This document shows positions 41,631 through 50,673 of a DNA stretch of 64,000 nt, piece after piece (within the stretch, counting starts at the first letter, position 1; each line of letters opens with the position of its first letter). The position numbers and the translations under genes were made by a program. This DNA comes from Streptomyces sp. Ru62. Lineage in GTDB: Bacteria > Actinomycetota > Actinomycetes > Streptomycetales > Streptomycetaceae. Under the pieces are notes generated by a model. It was not told the DNA's origin and made no database searches. It saw only the letters and a program-made list of their open reading frames with translations. The stretch covers positions 62,001 through 126,000 of the forward strand of contig NZ_PQSU01000005.1 of the NCBI RefSeq assembly GCF_002920615.1, written 5' to 3'.

Positions 41631-42317
41631 ATGCAGACGCTGACCGCCGTGGCCCACCGCGGCGACCCCTACCGTTTCCGCGAGAACACCCTCGACTCGC
41701 TGCGGTCCGCGCTCGACCGGGGCGCGGACGCCGTCGAGGTCGACGTACGGCTCACCCGGGACGGCGTCCCCGTGCTGCTGCACGACGACACGCTGCGGCG
41801 GCTGTGGGAGGTCGACCGGCCGCTCGCCGCGCTGTCCGCCGACGAGCTGGACGGGCTCACGGCGGGCGGTGTGCCGACGCTGGCGCAGGCGCTGGCCGTG
41901 ACCGGGGACAGCAGGGTGCTGGTGGACCTGTGCGGACCGGTCGGCCGCCGCACGGTCGCGCGGACCCTGGACGTGGTCCGGCAGTGCGGGGCCGGGGAGC
42001 GGGTCTACTACAGCGCGCACGCCGAGGCGATGCTCGCCGTCCGCGCCGCCGAACCGGCCGCCGAGATCGCCCTGACCTGGACGACCCTGGCGCCGCCCCG
42101 GCCCGCGCTGCTCGCCGCGATCCGTCCGCGCTGGCTCAACTACCGCTTCTCCCTGGTGAGCCGGGAGCTGGCGGCCCGCGTCCACCACGACGGTCTCCTG
42201 CTGTCCGTCTGGACCCCGGACACCCGCCGTTCCATGAGCCGCCTGCTCGACCTGGGCGTCGACTCGGTCACGACGAACCGGATCGACGTCCTGCACGCCC
42301 TGCGCACCGCGGGCTAG
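41631..42317 (+). CDS. Glycerophosphodiester phosphodiesterase
   Basis: A 228-residue TIM-barrel enzyme of the GDPD/UgpQ family. It has the N-terminal AHRGDPYRFRENT motif (His and Arg at the phosphate, Glu and Asn), the metal-binding EVDVRLTRDGVPVLLHDD, and C-terminal LSVWTPDTRRSMSRLLDLGVDSVTTN, residues about 190-215. It hydrolyses glycerophosphodiesters to glycerol-3-phosphate and an alcohol. There is no signal peptide. An ATG at 41622 would add three residues; neither start has an ideal ribosome site. Confidence 0.85.
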   Translation: MQTLTAVAHRGDPYRFRENTLDSLRSALDRGADAVEVDVRLTRDGVPVLLHDDTLRRLWEVDRPLAALSADELDGLTAGGVPTLAQALAVTGDSRVLVDLCGPVGRRTVARTLDVVRQCGAGERVYYSAHAEAMLAVRAAEPAAEIALTWTTLAPPRPALLAAIRPRWLNYRFSLVSRELAARVHHDGLLLSVWTPDTRRSMSRLLDLGVDSVTTNRIDVLHALRTAG

Positions 42318-42363
42318 GTGCACCCCGGGGCTATGGTGCTGTCCCGGGACGCCGGTGACATGC

Positions 42364-42960
42364 CTAGGCCCCGGAGAACTCCAGCGGGGGCACGATCGCC
42401 TGGGCGTCGGCGCCCTCCGCCACCCATAGCCGGATCAGGAGTGCTGCCGTCGCCTCCAGCAGCCCGGACCGGTCCAGTCCGCCGGCGTGCAGCGGCACAC
42501 AGCCCAGGTCGCGCACGAGCCGTCGTACGACCGTGAGCGCGGCCTCGTCGTCCCCGCACAGCGGGACCGCCAGCGGGCGGCCGGCGAAGACGGGCGGGGT
42601 CAGCCGCCAGACGCTCTCGTGGCAGATGTTGAACGCCTTGACCACGCGGGCGGTGGGCGCGGCGGCGGCGATGCGCTCGGCCGCCGCCGGGCCGCCGGCC
42701 GTGAGCAGGGCGAAGCCGGGGCCCACGGGGTTGGTGCAGTCGATCAGCACCCGTCCGCGCAGGGCCTCTTCCAGCCCTGTGACCACGTCCACGGCCGCCG
42801 CGTGGGGCACGGCCAGCAGCACCGCGTCGGTGCCGTGCTCCGCCGCCGCCCGCAGGTCGCCGCGCGACCGGCCGGCCGCGACCACCTCGTGCCCGGCCCG
42901 CTCCCACTGTCCGCCCAGCGCCCGGGCCATCGAGCCCGTACCGAGAATCCCTATGCGCAC
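42364..42960 (-). CDS. NADPH-dependent F420 reductase-like oxidoreductase
   Basis: A 198-residue Rossmann protein beginning directly with RIGILGTGSMARALGG. CTNPVGPG, KAFNICHESVW and the C-terminal LLEATAALLIRLW match small F420H2:NADP oxidoreductase/ketopantoate-reductase-like proteins. GTG 42960 has GGAGG 5 bases upstream. It is divergent from an HxlR-type regulator across 70 bp, the usual arrangement for a regulator controlling the adjacent reductase. The true electron donor is unknown. Confidence 0.85.
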   Translation of the reverse strand: MRIGILGTGSMARALGGQWERAGHEVVAAGRSRGDLRAAAEHGTDAVLLAVPHAAAVDVVTGLEEALRGRVLIDCTNPVGPGFALLTAGGPAAAERIAAAAPTARVVKAFNICHESVWRLTPPVFAGRPLAVPLCGDDEAALTVVRRLVRDLGCVPLHAGGLDRSGLLEATAALLIRLWVAEGADAQAIVPPLEFSGA

Positions 42961-43030
42961 AACGTCCTCCCCAGCGGGTGTGTCGGTTACGGACAGGACA
43001 GTAGGAAGCCGCTCGGGCACCATTCGGTAC

Positions 43031-43423
43031 GTGACCGACGACCACGCCTTCCTCGCCGACTGCCGGGCCCGGCTCGCCTTCGACCTGCTCGCCAACACCT
43101 GGAACTCGGTGGTGGTGTGGGCTCTCAGGGACGGACCGCGGCGGCCGGTCGCCCTGCGCGAGCACATCGGCGGGATCAGTCAGAAGGTACTGACCGAGAC
43201 CCTGCGGCGGCTGGAGTTCAACGGCCTGGTGGAACGACGGGCCTACGGCGGCTCGCCACCCCGCGTGGAGTACGGACTCACCACGCTGGGGCGGACGTTG
43301 CTCGCACCGATCGACGCCTTCGGCGCCTGGGCGTTCGAGCACCGCGACGAGGTGATGGCCGCGCAGGAGCACTACACCCGCGCGGGGGCGCACCGTAGGG
43401 GTGATCCCGGGCAACTCCCCTAG
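43031..43423 (+). CDS. HxlR-family transcriptional regulator
   Basis: A 130-residue winged-helix protein: LLANTWNSVVVWALRDGP, then LREHIGGISQKVLTETLRRL (recognition helix) and the wing VERRAYGGSPPRVEYGLT. These are diagnostic of HxlR/MarR-type regulators. The conserved N-terminal Cys (DCRARLAFDLL) could act as a redox or electrophile sensor. GTG 43031 has no clear ribosome site, so translation may start on a leaderless mRNA. Probably controls the divergent reductase. Confidence 0.85.
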   Translation: MTDDHAFLADCRARLAFDLLANTWNSVVVWALRDGPRRPVALREHIGGISQKVLTETLRRLEFNGLVERRAYGGSPPRVEYGLTTLGRTLLAPIDAFGAWAFEHRDEVMAAQEHYTRAGAHRRGDPGQLP

Positions 43424-43560
43424 GGCAGCGGCTGGTTGATCGGGGTCGAGCAAGGGTCGTACGCCCTCCTCGGTGAGGATCCGCGGCCCGGTCCGGCACC
43501 GGAGGATGATCACGCACCGTCTTCCGGTGTCCGACGTCCGGCCCCCTCAAGGAGTCCCGC

Positions 43561-44721
43561 ATGCCCCGCACCAGCCGTTCCGTCCTCCTGGCCGCCGCCC
43601 TCGTCACCGCGGTGGCCGCCGGCCCGCTGGCCGCCCCCGCCTTCGCCGCGACCGCGCCCTTGGCATCCGCGTCCTCGACGTCCGCCGCACCGGCATCCGC
43701 CACGACCGGCCCCGACGCCGAGGCCCTCGCCGCCGCCGTCGCCGGGCTGCCCGACCACGACGCCACCGCCGCGCTGCTCCGTGTCGGCGGCGACGGGACC
43801 TGGCGCGGGACGGCCGGGGTGCGGGACGTGCGCACCGGGGCGCCGGCCCTGGAGAACGCGCGCTTCCGGGCCGGTTCGGTGACGAAGGTGGTGACCGCGT
43901 CGATCGTGCTGCAACTGGCCGCGGAGGGCCGGATCGATCTCGACGGGACCGTGCAGCGGTATCTGCCGGGCCTGCTCACCGAGGACTTCGCGCCGGTCAC
44001 CGTGCGGCAGTTGCTGAACTACACCAGCGGTCTGCGCCCGGGTTCGTCCCTCGGCGACACGGTGGAGGAGGGCTATCCGCACCGCTTCGAGACGCTGACG
44101 CCCCGGCAGGTCGTGGCGGACGCCGTGGCGGGGGGTCCGGCGTACGCTCCGGGTACGCGGCAGACCTACGGCAACATCCACTACACCGTGCTCGGCATGC
44201 TCATCGAGAAGGTGACCGGCGACTCGTACGCGCACCAGGCCGAGGTGCGGGTCTTCCGGCCGCTCGGCATGCGGCACAGCTCCTTCCCGGCCGGCACGGA
44301 CCCCCGGATCCACGGCCCGCACAACCGGGGCTACGACTGGATCGACGGCAAGCTGGTCGACGTGACCGACTGGAACATGTCCGACCGGTTCGCGGCCGGC
44401 GACATGATCTCCACGACCGCCGATCTGGAGCGGCTGCTGGTCGGGGTGTTCCGCGGCCGGGTGGTGCCGCGGCCGGAGCTGAAGGAGATGTTCACGCTGC
44501 CGGACGTGCCCGGGGCGCGGTACGGCGCGGGGCTGGAGCGGTTCGAGGTGAACGGCAAGGTGATCTGGGGCAAGACCGGTTCGCGCCCCGGATACGCGAC
44601 GGTGATCGCCGCGACCCCGGACCTGTCCCGCACCCTGGTCTACTCGGTCAACTCCACGGACGCGAAGGGCGACGGCCTGGCCGTCGCCCAGCGCTTCGCG
44701 TTCCCGGCGTTCAACCGCTGA
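43561..44721 (+). CDS. Secreted serine hydrolase (beta-lactamase/DD-peptidase fold)
   Basis: A 386-residue exported protein. The signal peptide (cleavage near PAFA-ATAPL) and a Ser/Ala-rich linker precede a class C beta-lactamase-like domain: nucleophile motif GSVTKVVT (SxxK), the Tyr motif TYGNIHYT (YxN) and KTGSRPGY (KTG box). Such proteins are often DD-peptidases or esterases on the cell surface; true beta-lactamase activity cannot be deduced. ATG 43561 has AAGGAG upstream. Stand-alone gene. Confidence 0.88.
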   Translation: MPRTSRSVLLAAALVTAVAAGPLAAPAFAATAPLASASSTSAAPASATTGPDAEALAAAVAGLPDHDATAALLRVGGDGTWRGTAGVRDVRTGAPALENARFRAGSVTKVVTASIVLQLAAEGRIDLDGTVQRYLPGLLTEDFAPVTVRQLLNYTSGLRPGSSLGDTVEEGYPHRFETLTPRQVVADAVAGGPAYAPGTRQTYGNIHYTVLGMLIEKVTGDSYAHQAEVRVFRPLGMRHSSFPAGTDPRIHGPHNRGYDWIDGKLVDVTDWNMSDRFAAGDMISTTADLERLLVGVFRGRVVPRPELKEMFTLPDVPGARYGAGLERFEVNGKVIWGKTGSRPGYATVIAATPDLSRTLVYSVNSTDAKGDGLAVAQRFAFPAFNR

Positions 44722-44752
44722 CCGGAGCGGGGCCGTTCGCCGGGCACCGGAT

Positions 44753-45283
44753 TCAGCCCGCAGTGGTGGCGGCCGGGAGCGCCGGCGGTGCGCCGAGCGC
44801 TTCCAGCCGCTTGATCCTCTTCCGTACGACGTACAGCGGGACCACTCCGAAGACCCCGAACGACATGTCGATGACGCTCCACCAGAAGGGGATCCCGCGG
44901 ACCGGTCCGCAGACGAGGGCGAGCGGGATGATCCCGGCACAGGCGATCATCCCGAACTCGACCACCCAGATGTTGCGGACGGGGTCGCGGTACGGGCCGT
45001 AGAACGCGACCGCGATGACGAGGTGCGCGAAGGCGAGCCAGTCGGTGCCGTACAGGACGAAGGGCTGGTCGGCGTCGACGGTGTCCAGCCCCTCCCGCAC
45101 CCGGGAGATCCACGCCATCAGCCCCGGCAGGTGCTCCGGCACGGACAGCGCGCGCAACGCGCTCTCGGTCCAGCGCAGTTCGTGCACCAGCGGGAAGGCG
45201 GTGGCCCCGCTGAGCACGAGACACACGACGAAGAGGGCCAGCCAGACGCGGATGCCCTTGAGCAGGGCGGCTCTGTCGCTCAT
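44753..45283 (-). CDS. Conserved integral membrane protein
   Basis: A 176-residue protein with about four hydrophobic segments (VWLALFVVCLVLSG; WLAFAHLVIAVAFYGPY; IWVVEFGMIACAGIIPLAL; IDMSFGVFGVVPLYVV) and a positively charged end (RKRIKRLE). No family was recognised. A perfect 14-bp palindrome lies 22 bp before its ATG and touches the stop of the nitroreductase upstream on the same strand, so the two may be separately regulated. Confidence 0.75.
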   Translation of the reverse strand: MSDRAALLKGIRVWLALFVVCLVLSGATAFPLVHELRWTESALRALSVPEHLPGLMAWISRVREGLDTVDADQPFVLYGTDWLAFAHLVIAVAFYGPYRDPVRNIWVVEFGMIACAGIIPLALVCGPVRGIPFWWSVIDMSFGVFGVVPLYVVRKRIKRLEALGAPPALPAATTAG

Positions 45284-45304
45284 GGCGGCAGCGTACGCCT
45301 GGAA

Positions 45305-45318
45305 TTGAACATGTTCAA
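45305..45318. promoter_or_regulatory. Perfect 14-bp palindrome, TetR/MarR-like operator
   Basis: TTGAACATGTTCAA is a perfect palindrome in an A+T-rich island of a very G+C-rich region. It lies just upstream of the membrane-protein gene (start 45283) and includes the TGA stop of the nitroreductase (45315-45317). The form is typical of TetR-family operators. No TetR gene is in the window. Confidence 0.6.
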
Positions 45319-45959
45319 AACTCTTCCCAGTGGAGCACCCGCTCCCGTGGAATGCGGTTGGCCGGCCGGAAGTCGGTGCCGAGGGTGTACGCGACGGGGA
45401 TGAGCGCCGCCTGCATGACGTCCTCGTACGGGATGCCCAGCACCCGGGCCGACTCCCGCTCGTGCACGAGGTTCCCGGTGGTCCAGCAGGTGCCCAGGCC
45501 CCGGGCACGGGCGGCGAGCATGAAGCTCCACACGGCCGGCAGGATGGACCCCCAGGTGCCGGCCTGGCGCAGCACGGGCGCGTCGTCGGTACGGCCCTCC
45601 ACGCACGGGACGACGAGCGCCGGGACCTCGTGGAGGTGCTCGTAGAGGTGCGCGGCGCCGGAGTAGACCCGGTCCATCCGGGCCACGCTCGCGCGCCGCA
45701 CATCCCGTTCCGGCAGCGGTTCACCGGCGCCCGGCGTGCTCACACCGGCCCGCCACACGTCCGCCAGGGCGGCCCGCCGGGCCGGGTCGGTGACGATGAC
45801 GAAGTGCCAGCGCTGCCGGTTGCGTCCGGTCGGCGCCTGGACCGCCAGGTCGACGCATTCCTCCAGCAGCCGGCGCGGCACCGGCCGGGTGAGGTCGAGA
45901 CGGTGGCGGACGGCGCGTGTGGTGGACAGGAGCTGGTCGGAAGAGAGGCCGAGAGTCAT
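45315..45959 (-). CDS. Nitroreductase-family flavoprotein
   Basis: A 214-residue FMN-dependent oxidoreductase: TTRAVRHRLD near the N-terminus binds FMN phosphate, APTGRNRQRWHFVIV and AARARGLGTCWTTG complete the fold, and VAYTLGTDFRPANR closes it. Such enzymes reduce nitro groups, quinones or flavins using NAD(P)H; the substrate is not predictable. ATG 45959 was chosen because it begins the conserved domain and has AGGG upstream. Confidence 0.88.
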   Translation of the reverse strand: MTLGLSSDQLLSTTRAVRHRLDLTRPVPRRLLEECVDLAVQAPTGRNRQRWHFVIVTDPARRAALADVWRAGVSTPGAGEPLPERDVRRASVARMDRVYSGAAHLYEHLHEVPALVVPCVEGRTDDAPVLRQAGTWGSILPAVWSFMLAARARGLGTCWTTGNLVHERESARVLGIPYEDVMQAALIPVAYTLGTDFRPANRIPRERVLHWEEF

Positions 45960-46057
45960 GTGTTGACCCTGACGGGCTGGGGCGTACGGCGCCAACGTCC
46001 GGGTTTCACTGAGCGAAAACCGACCGAGAACACGGGCTGCGGACGCGGAGGAACGGT

Positions 46058-46807
46058 ATGGCCGAGAGCGTGGCCGGGCGGGTCCTGTCCGTGCTGGACG
46101 CGTTCGGGGACGCGCCGGACACCCTCCGCCTGACGGACATCGCCCGCCGCACGGGGCTGCCCGTGCCGACCGCGCTGCGCATGGTGCGCGAACTGGTGAC
46201 CTGGGGCGGGCTGGAGCGGGCGGCCGACGGCTCCTACCGCCTGGGCACCCGTATCCGCACCCTCGGCGCCGCCGCGCCCTGCCCCCGCGGACTCCTCGCC
46301 ACGGCCCTGCCGGCGCTGCGCACCCTCTCCACCCGTACCGGCGGCCACGCCGACGTGACGATCCCGGCCGACGGCGCGGCCCTCTGCCTGGTCACCGGCG
46401 AACGGCTGCCGCTGCACGCCACGGCGGCGGGCAAGGTGCTGCTGGCCTACGGGGTCGGGTCCGGGTTCGGCGGCGGGTGGGAGGACGGCGGCGCGCCCGG
46501 CCGGGTCGCCGGCCACGGCACCCGTACCGCGGCCGGCCCGCCCCCGGACGCCGTCCGCCACACCCCGTACACCGTCACCGCCCCCGGCACGCTCGGTGCC
46601 CAGCTGGCCCGGGTGCGCGCGACCGGACTGGCGCAGGCGCACCAGGAGTACCGCCTGGGTGAACTCTCCCTCGCCGCCCCGGTGTTCCGGAACGGCAGCG
46701 CGGTGGCGGCCCTGTCCGTGACGGCGCCGACGACCGCCCGCCCCGACCGGCTGGCCCCCGCCGTACGGCAGGCGGCGGCGACGGTGAGCCGGGCGCTGGG
46801 CGTCTGA
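46058..46807 (+). CDS. IclR-family transcriptional regulator
   Basis: A 249-residue regulator. The N-terminal winged helix (SVAGRVLSVLDAFG ... LTDIARRTGLPVPTALRMVRELV, residues about 3-48) is of IclR type, followed by a C-terminal effector domain with LPLHATAAGKVLLAYG and LAAPVFRNGSAVAALSV. The middle of the effector domain is somewhat short and Gly-rich (GSGFGGGWEDGG). ATG 46058 has GGAGG upstream. Its target is unclear: neighbours are a divergently transcribed nitroreductase and a convergent FAD oxidoreductase. Confidence 0.87.
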   Translation: MAESVAGRVLSVLDAFGDAPDTLRLTDIARRTGLPVPTALRMVRELVTWGGLERAADGSYRLGTRIRTLGAAAPCPRGLLATALPALRTLSTRTGGHADVTIPADGAALCLVTGERLPLHATAAGKVLLAYGVGSGFGGGWEDGGAPGRVAGHGTRTAAGPPPDAVRHTPYTVTAPGTLGAQLARVRATGLAQAHQEYRLGELSLAAPVFRNGSAVAALSVTAPTTARPDRLAPAVRQAAATVSRALGV

Positions 46808-46832
46808 CACGCCTACGACGCGCCCGTCCGCG

Positions 46833-48260
46833 TCACCAGTCCGGCGTCGCACCGAGGTGGCGCAGGGCCGAGGCCGCCGCCCCGGCGCCGCACATGCCGT
46901 GGGCGCCGGGGCCCGGCGGGGTGGCGGCGGAGCAGCAGAAGACGCCGGGCAGGGTGGTGGAGTAGGGGTCGAGCGCGGGGCGCGGGCCGAACAGGAGCTG
47001 GGGGACGGTCCTGGCGCCGGTGAGGATGTCGCCGCCGGCGAAGTTGGGGTTGGCGGCGGCGAAGCCGGCCGGTGAGGTGGTACGCAGGCCGACGATGCGG
47101 TCCCGGGTGCCGGGGGCGAAGCGTTCGAGCCGGCCGAGGACGGCTTCCGTGGCGTCGCCGTCGTATCCGTGGGGAACGTGGGCGTAGGCCCAGACGGGGT
47201 GGACGTCGCCGACGGACCGGCCGGGGTCGGCCAGGTACTGCTGGGCGACCAGGACGAAGGGGCGCTCGGGCATACGGCCCTCGTGCACGTCCCTCGCCGC
47301 CCGTGCGACCTCGGCGAGCGTGCCGCCGAGGTGCACGAAACCGGACCGTCGGGCGTGTCCGTTCGTCCACGGCACGCCCTGTTCCACGGCCAGGTCCACC
47401 TTGAACGCGGCGGGGCCGCGCCGGAAGCGCTGGTAGGCGCGGAGCACGCGGGCGGGCAGCCGGTCGCCGTAGACACGGGCGATCTGCCCGGGGTCGAGGT
47501 CGAGGAGGGTGACGTCGGCGGGCGGGATCTGGGCGTGGTGGGTGATGCGGACGCCGGTCCGGACGCGGCCTCCGTGCGCGCGGAGTGCCCGTTCCAGGCT
47601 GCGGGCGATGGCCTGGGAGCCGCCTTCCGCGACGGCCCATCCGGTGGCGTGGCCGGCGGCGAGGACGCCGAGCCCGATGGCCGAGCCGAACGGCTCGGAC
47701 AGCGGGCGGAAGGAGTGCGCCGCGACCCCGCCCCACAGGGCCCGGGCCCGGGTGGTGGAGAAGAGGCGGGCGAGCAGGGTGGCGGGCAGTGGGGTGGGCA
47801 CGCCGAAGCGGGCCAGGAGCAGGGGGTGGGAGGGGACGCGCAGGAGGGGGCCCAGCACGTCGTGGCTCAGGGCCTCCCAGTGGCGCGCCGAGGGCTCCAG
47901 CAGGCGCCGGTAGCGGGGGCCGTCGGGGCCGAGCATGCGGGCGGTGTCCTTGACCGAGCGCAGCAGCACCCCCGCCGTACCGTCGTCCAGGGGGTGGACG
48001 CAGTCGACGTCCGGCAGCCGCCAGCGCAGTCCGTGGCGTGCGAGGTCCAGCGCCCTGTGCGCGGGCGAGGTGACGGTCATGGAGTGGACGGCCGAGCAGT
48101 GGTCGTGCAGCAGGCCGGGCAGGATCGCCTCCTCGCTGCGGGTGCCGCCACCGACCTCGTCGGCGGCCTCCAGGAGGGTGACGTCCAGCCCGGCCCGGGC
48201 GAGGAGCGCGGCGGCGGTGAGTCCGTTGGGGCCGCCGCCGACGACGATCGCGGTGGTCAT
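46833..48260 (-). CDS. FAD-dependent oxidoreductase, phytoene desaturase-like
   Basis: A 475-residue flavoprotein starting with AIVVGGGPNGLTAAALLARAG (FAD-binding; residues about 4-24, quoted in part) and ending with a second nucleotide-binding segment around GVFCCSAATPPGPGAHGMCG. It belongs to the NAD(P)/FAD-dependent amine oxidase/phytoene-desaturase (CrtI/PYROXD2-like) group. No crt synthase gene is nearby, so a carotenoid role is not supported. ATG 48260 is taken because the Rossmann motif starts at once; an in-frame ATG at 48332 would add 24 unconserved residues. Confidence 0.82.
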   Translation of the reverse strand: MTTAIVVGGGPNGLTAAALLARAGLDVTLLEAADEVGGGTRSEEAILPGLLHDHCSAVHSMTVTSPAHRALDLARHGLRWRLPDVDCVHPLDDGTAGVLLRSVKDTARMLGPDGPRYRRLLEPSARHWEALSHDVLGPLLRVPSHPLLLARFGVPTPLPATLLARLFSTTRARALWGGVAAHSFRPLSEPFGSAIGLGVLAAGHATGWAVAEGGSQAIARSLERALRAHGGRVRTGVRITHHAQIPPADVTLLDLDPGQIARVYGDRLPARVLRAYQRFRRGPAAFKVDLAVEQGVPWTNGHARRSGFVHLGGTLAEVARAARDVHEGRMPERPFVLVAQQYLADPGRSVGDVHPVWAYAHVPHGYDGDATEAVLGRLERFAPGTRDRIVGLRTTSPAGFAAANPNFAGGDILTGARTVPQLLFGPRPALDPYSTTLPGVFCCSAATPPGPGAHGMCGAGAAASALRHLGATPDW

Positions 48261-48417
48261 GAGGTGATGTCTGCCACGACGCCCGCCACCGCGAACGTCG
48301 TCTTCCGGCACGAACCGCCATCTCGGTGCCAACCGCCCTGAATCATTGCAAAATTCCCGGACATACCAGTAAATTGCGCCCCACCCTTGGAGACGTCACC
48401 GGCAGACGGGGCAACGG

Positions 48418-49623
48418 ATGAGCACGGACGACCGCGTCGCGGTGACGACCGGGATCGCACGACTGCACGCGTCGCCCCGACTCGCCGGGCCCGGCCGGCT
48501 GGGGCTGGTGACCAACCACACCGGCGTCCTCCCCGACCTGCGCCCCGCCGCACCCGCGCTGCTCGCGGCCGGCGCGCCGCTGGTCGCCCTGTTCGGACCC
48601 GAGCACGGGCTGCACGGAACCGGCCAGGCCGGGCAGGGCGGGACCGCCCGGCGGGACCCCACCACCGGCCTGCCGGTCCACGACACTTATCGGTGCGACG
48701 GCGAGCGCCTCGACACCCTGCTGCTCGACAGCGGCCTCGACGCCCTGGTGTTCGACCTCCAGGACATCGGGGCCCGGTTCTACACCTACGTGTGGACGAT
48801 GTTCGACCTGATGGTCTCGGCGGCCCGTACGGGCGTGCGGTTCGTGGTCGCCGACCGGCCGAATCCGCTCGGGGGGCTCGTCAGCGAGGGCCCGCTGCTC
48901 GACCCGGCGTGGGCCAGCTTCGTCGGGCGCGCCCCGATACCGGTCCGGCACGGTCTCACCTGCGGCGAACTCGCCCGGCACCTCAACTCCTCCGCTGTCC
49001 CGGACGTCGCGGGAAGCCCTGCCGACTTGACGGTGATCGAGGTGGCCGGCTGGCAGCGCGCCATGGACGCCGCGGCCACCGGCCTGCCGTGGATCGCGCC
49101 CTCGCCGAACATCCCGACGCCCGCCACGGCCGCCGTCTACCCGGGCACCTGCCTGTTCGAGGGGACGAATCTCTCCGAGGGCAGGGGCACCACGCAGCCC
49201 TTCGAGATCGTCGGGGCGCCCTACCTCGACGCGCGGTTCGCGCCCGCGCTCGCCGAACTCGCCCTGCCGGGAGTGCACTTCCGTGACCTGCGCTTCGTAC
49301 CGACCTTCCACAAACACGCCGGACGGCCGCTGCGCGGGGTCCAGCTGCACCTCACCGACCCCGTGGCGTTCGCTCCCGTACGCACCGCCGTCGCGATGCT
49401 CGCCACGCTGCGGCGGCTGTACCCGGACGACTTCGCCTGGCACACCGAGGACGGCGGCGCCGAGGCAGCCGGGGAGACCGGCCACCGTCCCTTCATCGAC
49501 CTGCTGTGGGGCTCCGACCGGTTGCGGCGCGCCGTCGACGCGGGCGACGACCCCCTGCCACTGTGCGCCCCGCCGGCACCGCCCGCCGACTGGGCCGGTG
49601 CCGACGCGCTGCTCTACCCCTGA
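48418..49623 (+). CDS. namZ: Exo-beta-N-acetylmuramidase NamZ-like (DUF1343, GH171)
   Basis: A 401-residue protein of the DUF1343 family. Typical motifs are GLVTNHTGV, ALFGPEHGLHG, DTLVFDLQDIGARFYTY-like text (LDALVFDLQDIGARFYTYVW; 20 residues), ADRPNPLGG, PSPNIPT, GTCLFEGTNLSEGRGTT and FVPTFHKHAG. Characterised family members (NamZ) release MurNAc from the non-reducing end of peptidoglycan fragments (established knowledge). Unlike secreted homologues there is no signal peptide, so it would act on imported muropeptides. It starts a five-gene operon with GNAT and a sugar importer. Confidence 0.85.
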   Translation: MSTDDRVAVTTGIARLHASPRLAGPGRLGLVTNHTGVLPDLRPAAPALLAAGAPLVALFGPEHGLHGTGQAGQGGTARRDPTTGLPVHDTYRCDGERLDTLLLDSGLDALVFDLQDIGARFYTYVWTMFDLMVSAARTGVRFVVADRPNPLGGLVSEGPLLDPAWASFVGRAPIPVRHGLTCGELARHLNSSAVPDVAGSPADLTVIEVAGWQRAMDAAATGLPWIAPSPNIPTPATAAVYPGTCLFEGTNLSEGRGTTQPFEIVGAPYLDARFAPALAELALPGVHFRDLRFVPTFHKHAGRPLRGVQLHLTDPVAFAPVRTAVAMLATLRRLYPDDFAWHTEDGGAEAAGETGHRPFIDLLWGSDRLRRAVDAGDDPLPLCAPPAPPADWAGADALLYP

Positions 49624-49692
49624 CCCCACGGCCGCCGTCGTACGCCCCGGCTCCGGGGCCGAGGCCGTGACCCATGGAAGGACACCCCGCCG

Positions 49693-50673
49693 ATGACCGA
49701 CCGCACGACCGCGTCCCGGGCGGGGACGCGTGGCTTTCGCGTGGGTGACGGACCCCGGCTGGTGGAGGCGTGGCGGCGGAGCGCGCCGGCCGACCCCATC
49801 ACCCCGGACCGCTTCCGCTCCCTGGTGCTGCTCGACGCCAACTTCGATCCGGAGGGGCTCCGGGTCGCCGTCGACGGCGACCGGGTTCTCGGCGCGGCCT
49901 ACGCGGTGCGCCGACTGACGCCGATGAGCGGCACCGACCTGGAGCCGGAGCAGGGCTGGATCCCGTTCTTCTTCGTCGACCCGGCCGCCCGCGGGCGCGG
50001 CCTCGGCCGCCGGCTGCTGACCGACGCCCTCGACTGGCTGCACGGCCACGGCCGCACCCGCGTGGACTTCTCCTCGTACACCCCGAACTACGTCCTCCCC
50101 GGGCTGGACGCCGAGACGTACCCGGAAGCGGCGAAGCTCCTCGAATCCCTCGGCTTCCGGACCCTGTACGAGGCGGCGGCGATGGACCGCGGCCTGGTCG
50201 GCTACCGCTTCCCCGACGTGGCCGCGCGCCGGCGGGACGAACTGACGGCCCGCGGCCACCGGTTCGCCACCCCGTCCGACGACGACCTCGTGGACCTGCT
50301 CGCGCTCGCCGGGAGCCACTTCGACCCGGACTGGGCGCGGGCGATCCGGGAGTGCGTGGCCGCCGGCACGCCGCTCGACCGGATCGTCGTCGCCCGGGAC
50401 CCGTCGGGCCGCCTGGCCGGCTGGGCGATGCACGGCGCGTACGCGTCGGCGGACGAGCGGTTCGGCCCGTTCGGCGTGCTGGAGGAGATGCGCGGCACCG
50501 GGCTCGGCACGGTCCTGCTCCACCTGGTCCTGGAGCGGATGCGGGCGGGCGGCGCGCACTCCGCGTGGTTCCTGTGGACCGGCGAGCGGTCCCCGGCGGG
50601 CCGGCTGTACCGCGCGGCGGGCTTCACCACGACCCGGGTGTTCCGCGTGCTGCGCCGGGAGGCCGCCCGATGA
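49693..50673 (+). CDS. Tandem GNAT acetyltransferase
   Basis: A 326-residue protein with two GNAT domains. The first has the acetyl-CoA motif VDPAARGRGLGRRLL (about 96-110) and the second VLEEMRGTGLGTVLL (about 263-277). Substrate unknown. A GNAT gene (ybbJ) also lies beside namZ in Bacillus subtilis (recalled), which supports a link with amino-sugar recycling. ATG 49693 has GAAGGA upstream; its stop overlaps the next gene as ATGA. Confidence 0.82.
   Translation: MTDRTTASRAGTRGFRVGDGPRLVEAWRRSAPADPITPDRFRSLVLLDANFDPEGLRVAVDGDRVLGAAYAVRRLTPMSGTDLEPEQGWIPFFFVDPAARGRGLGRRLLTDALDWLHGHGRTRVDFSSYTPNYVLPGLDAETYPEAAKLLESLGFRTLYEAAAMDRGLVGYRFPDVAARRRDELTARGHRFATPSDDDLVDLLALAGSHFDPDWARAIRECVAAGTPLDRIVVARDPSGRLAGWAMHGAYASADERFGPFGVLEEMRGTGLGTVLLHLVLERMRAGGAHSAWFLWTGERSPAGRLYRAAGFTTTRVFRVLRREAAR

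Noticed and set aside
43561..44721. Antibiotic-resistance beta-lactamase
   Set aside because: The SxxK/YxN/KTG fold is shared with DD-peptidases and esterases; nothing in the sequence or context shows resistance.
46833..48260. Carotenoid biosynthesis gene (phytoene desaturase)
   Set aside because: No phytoene synthase, cyclase or GGPP synthase nearby; only the general FAD fold is supported.
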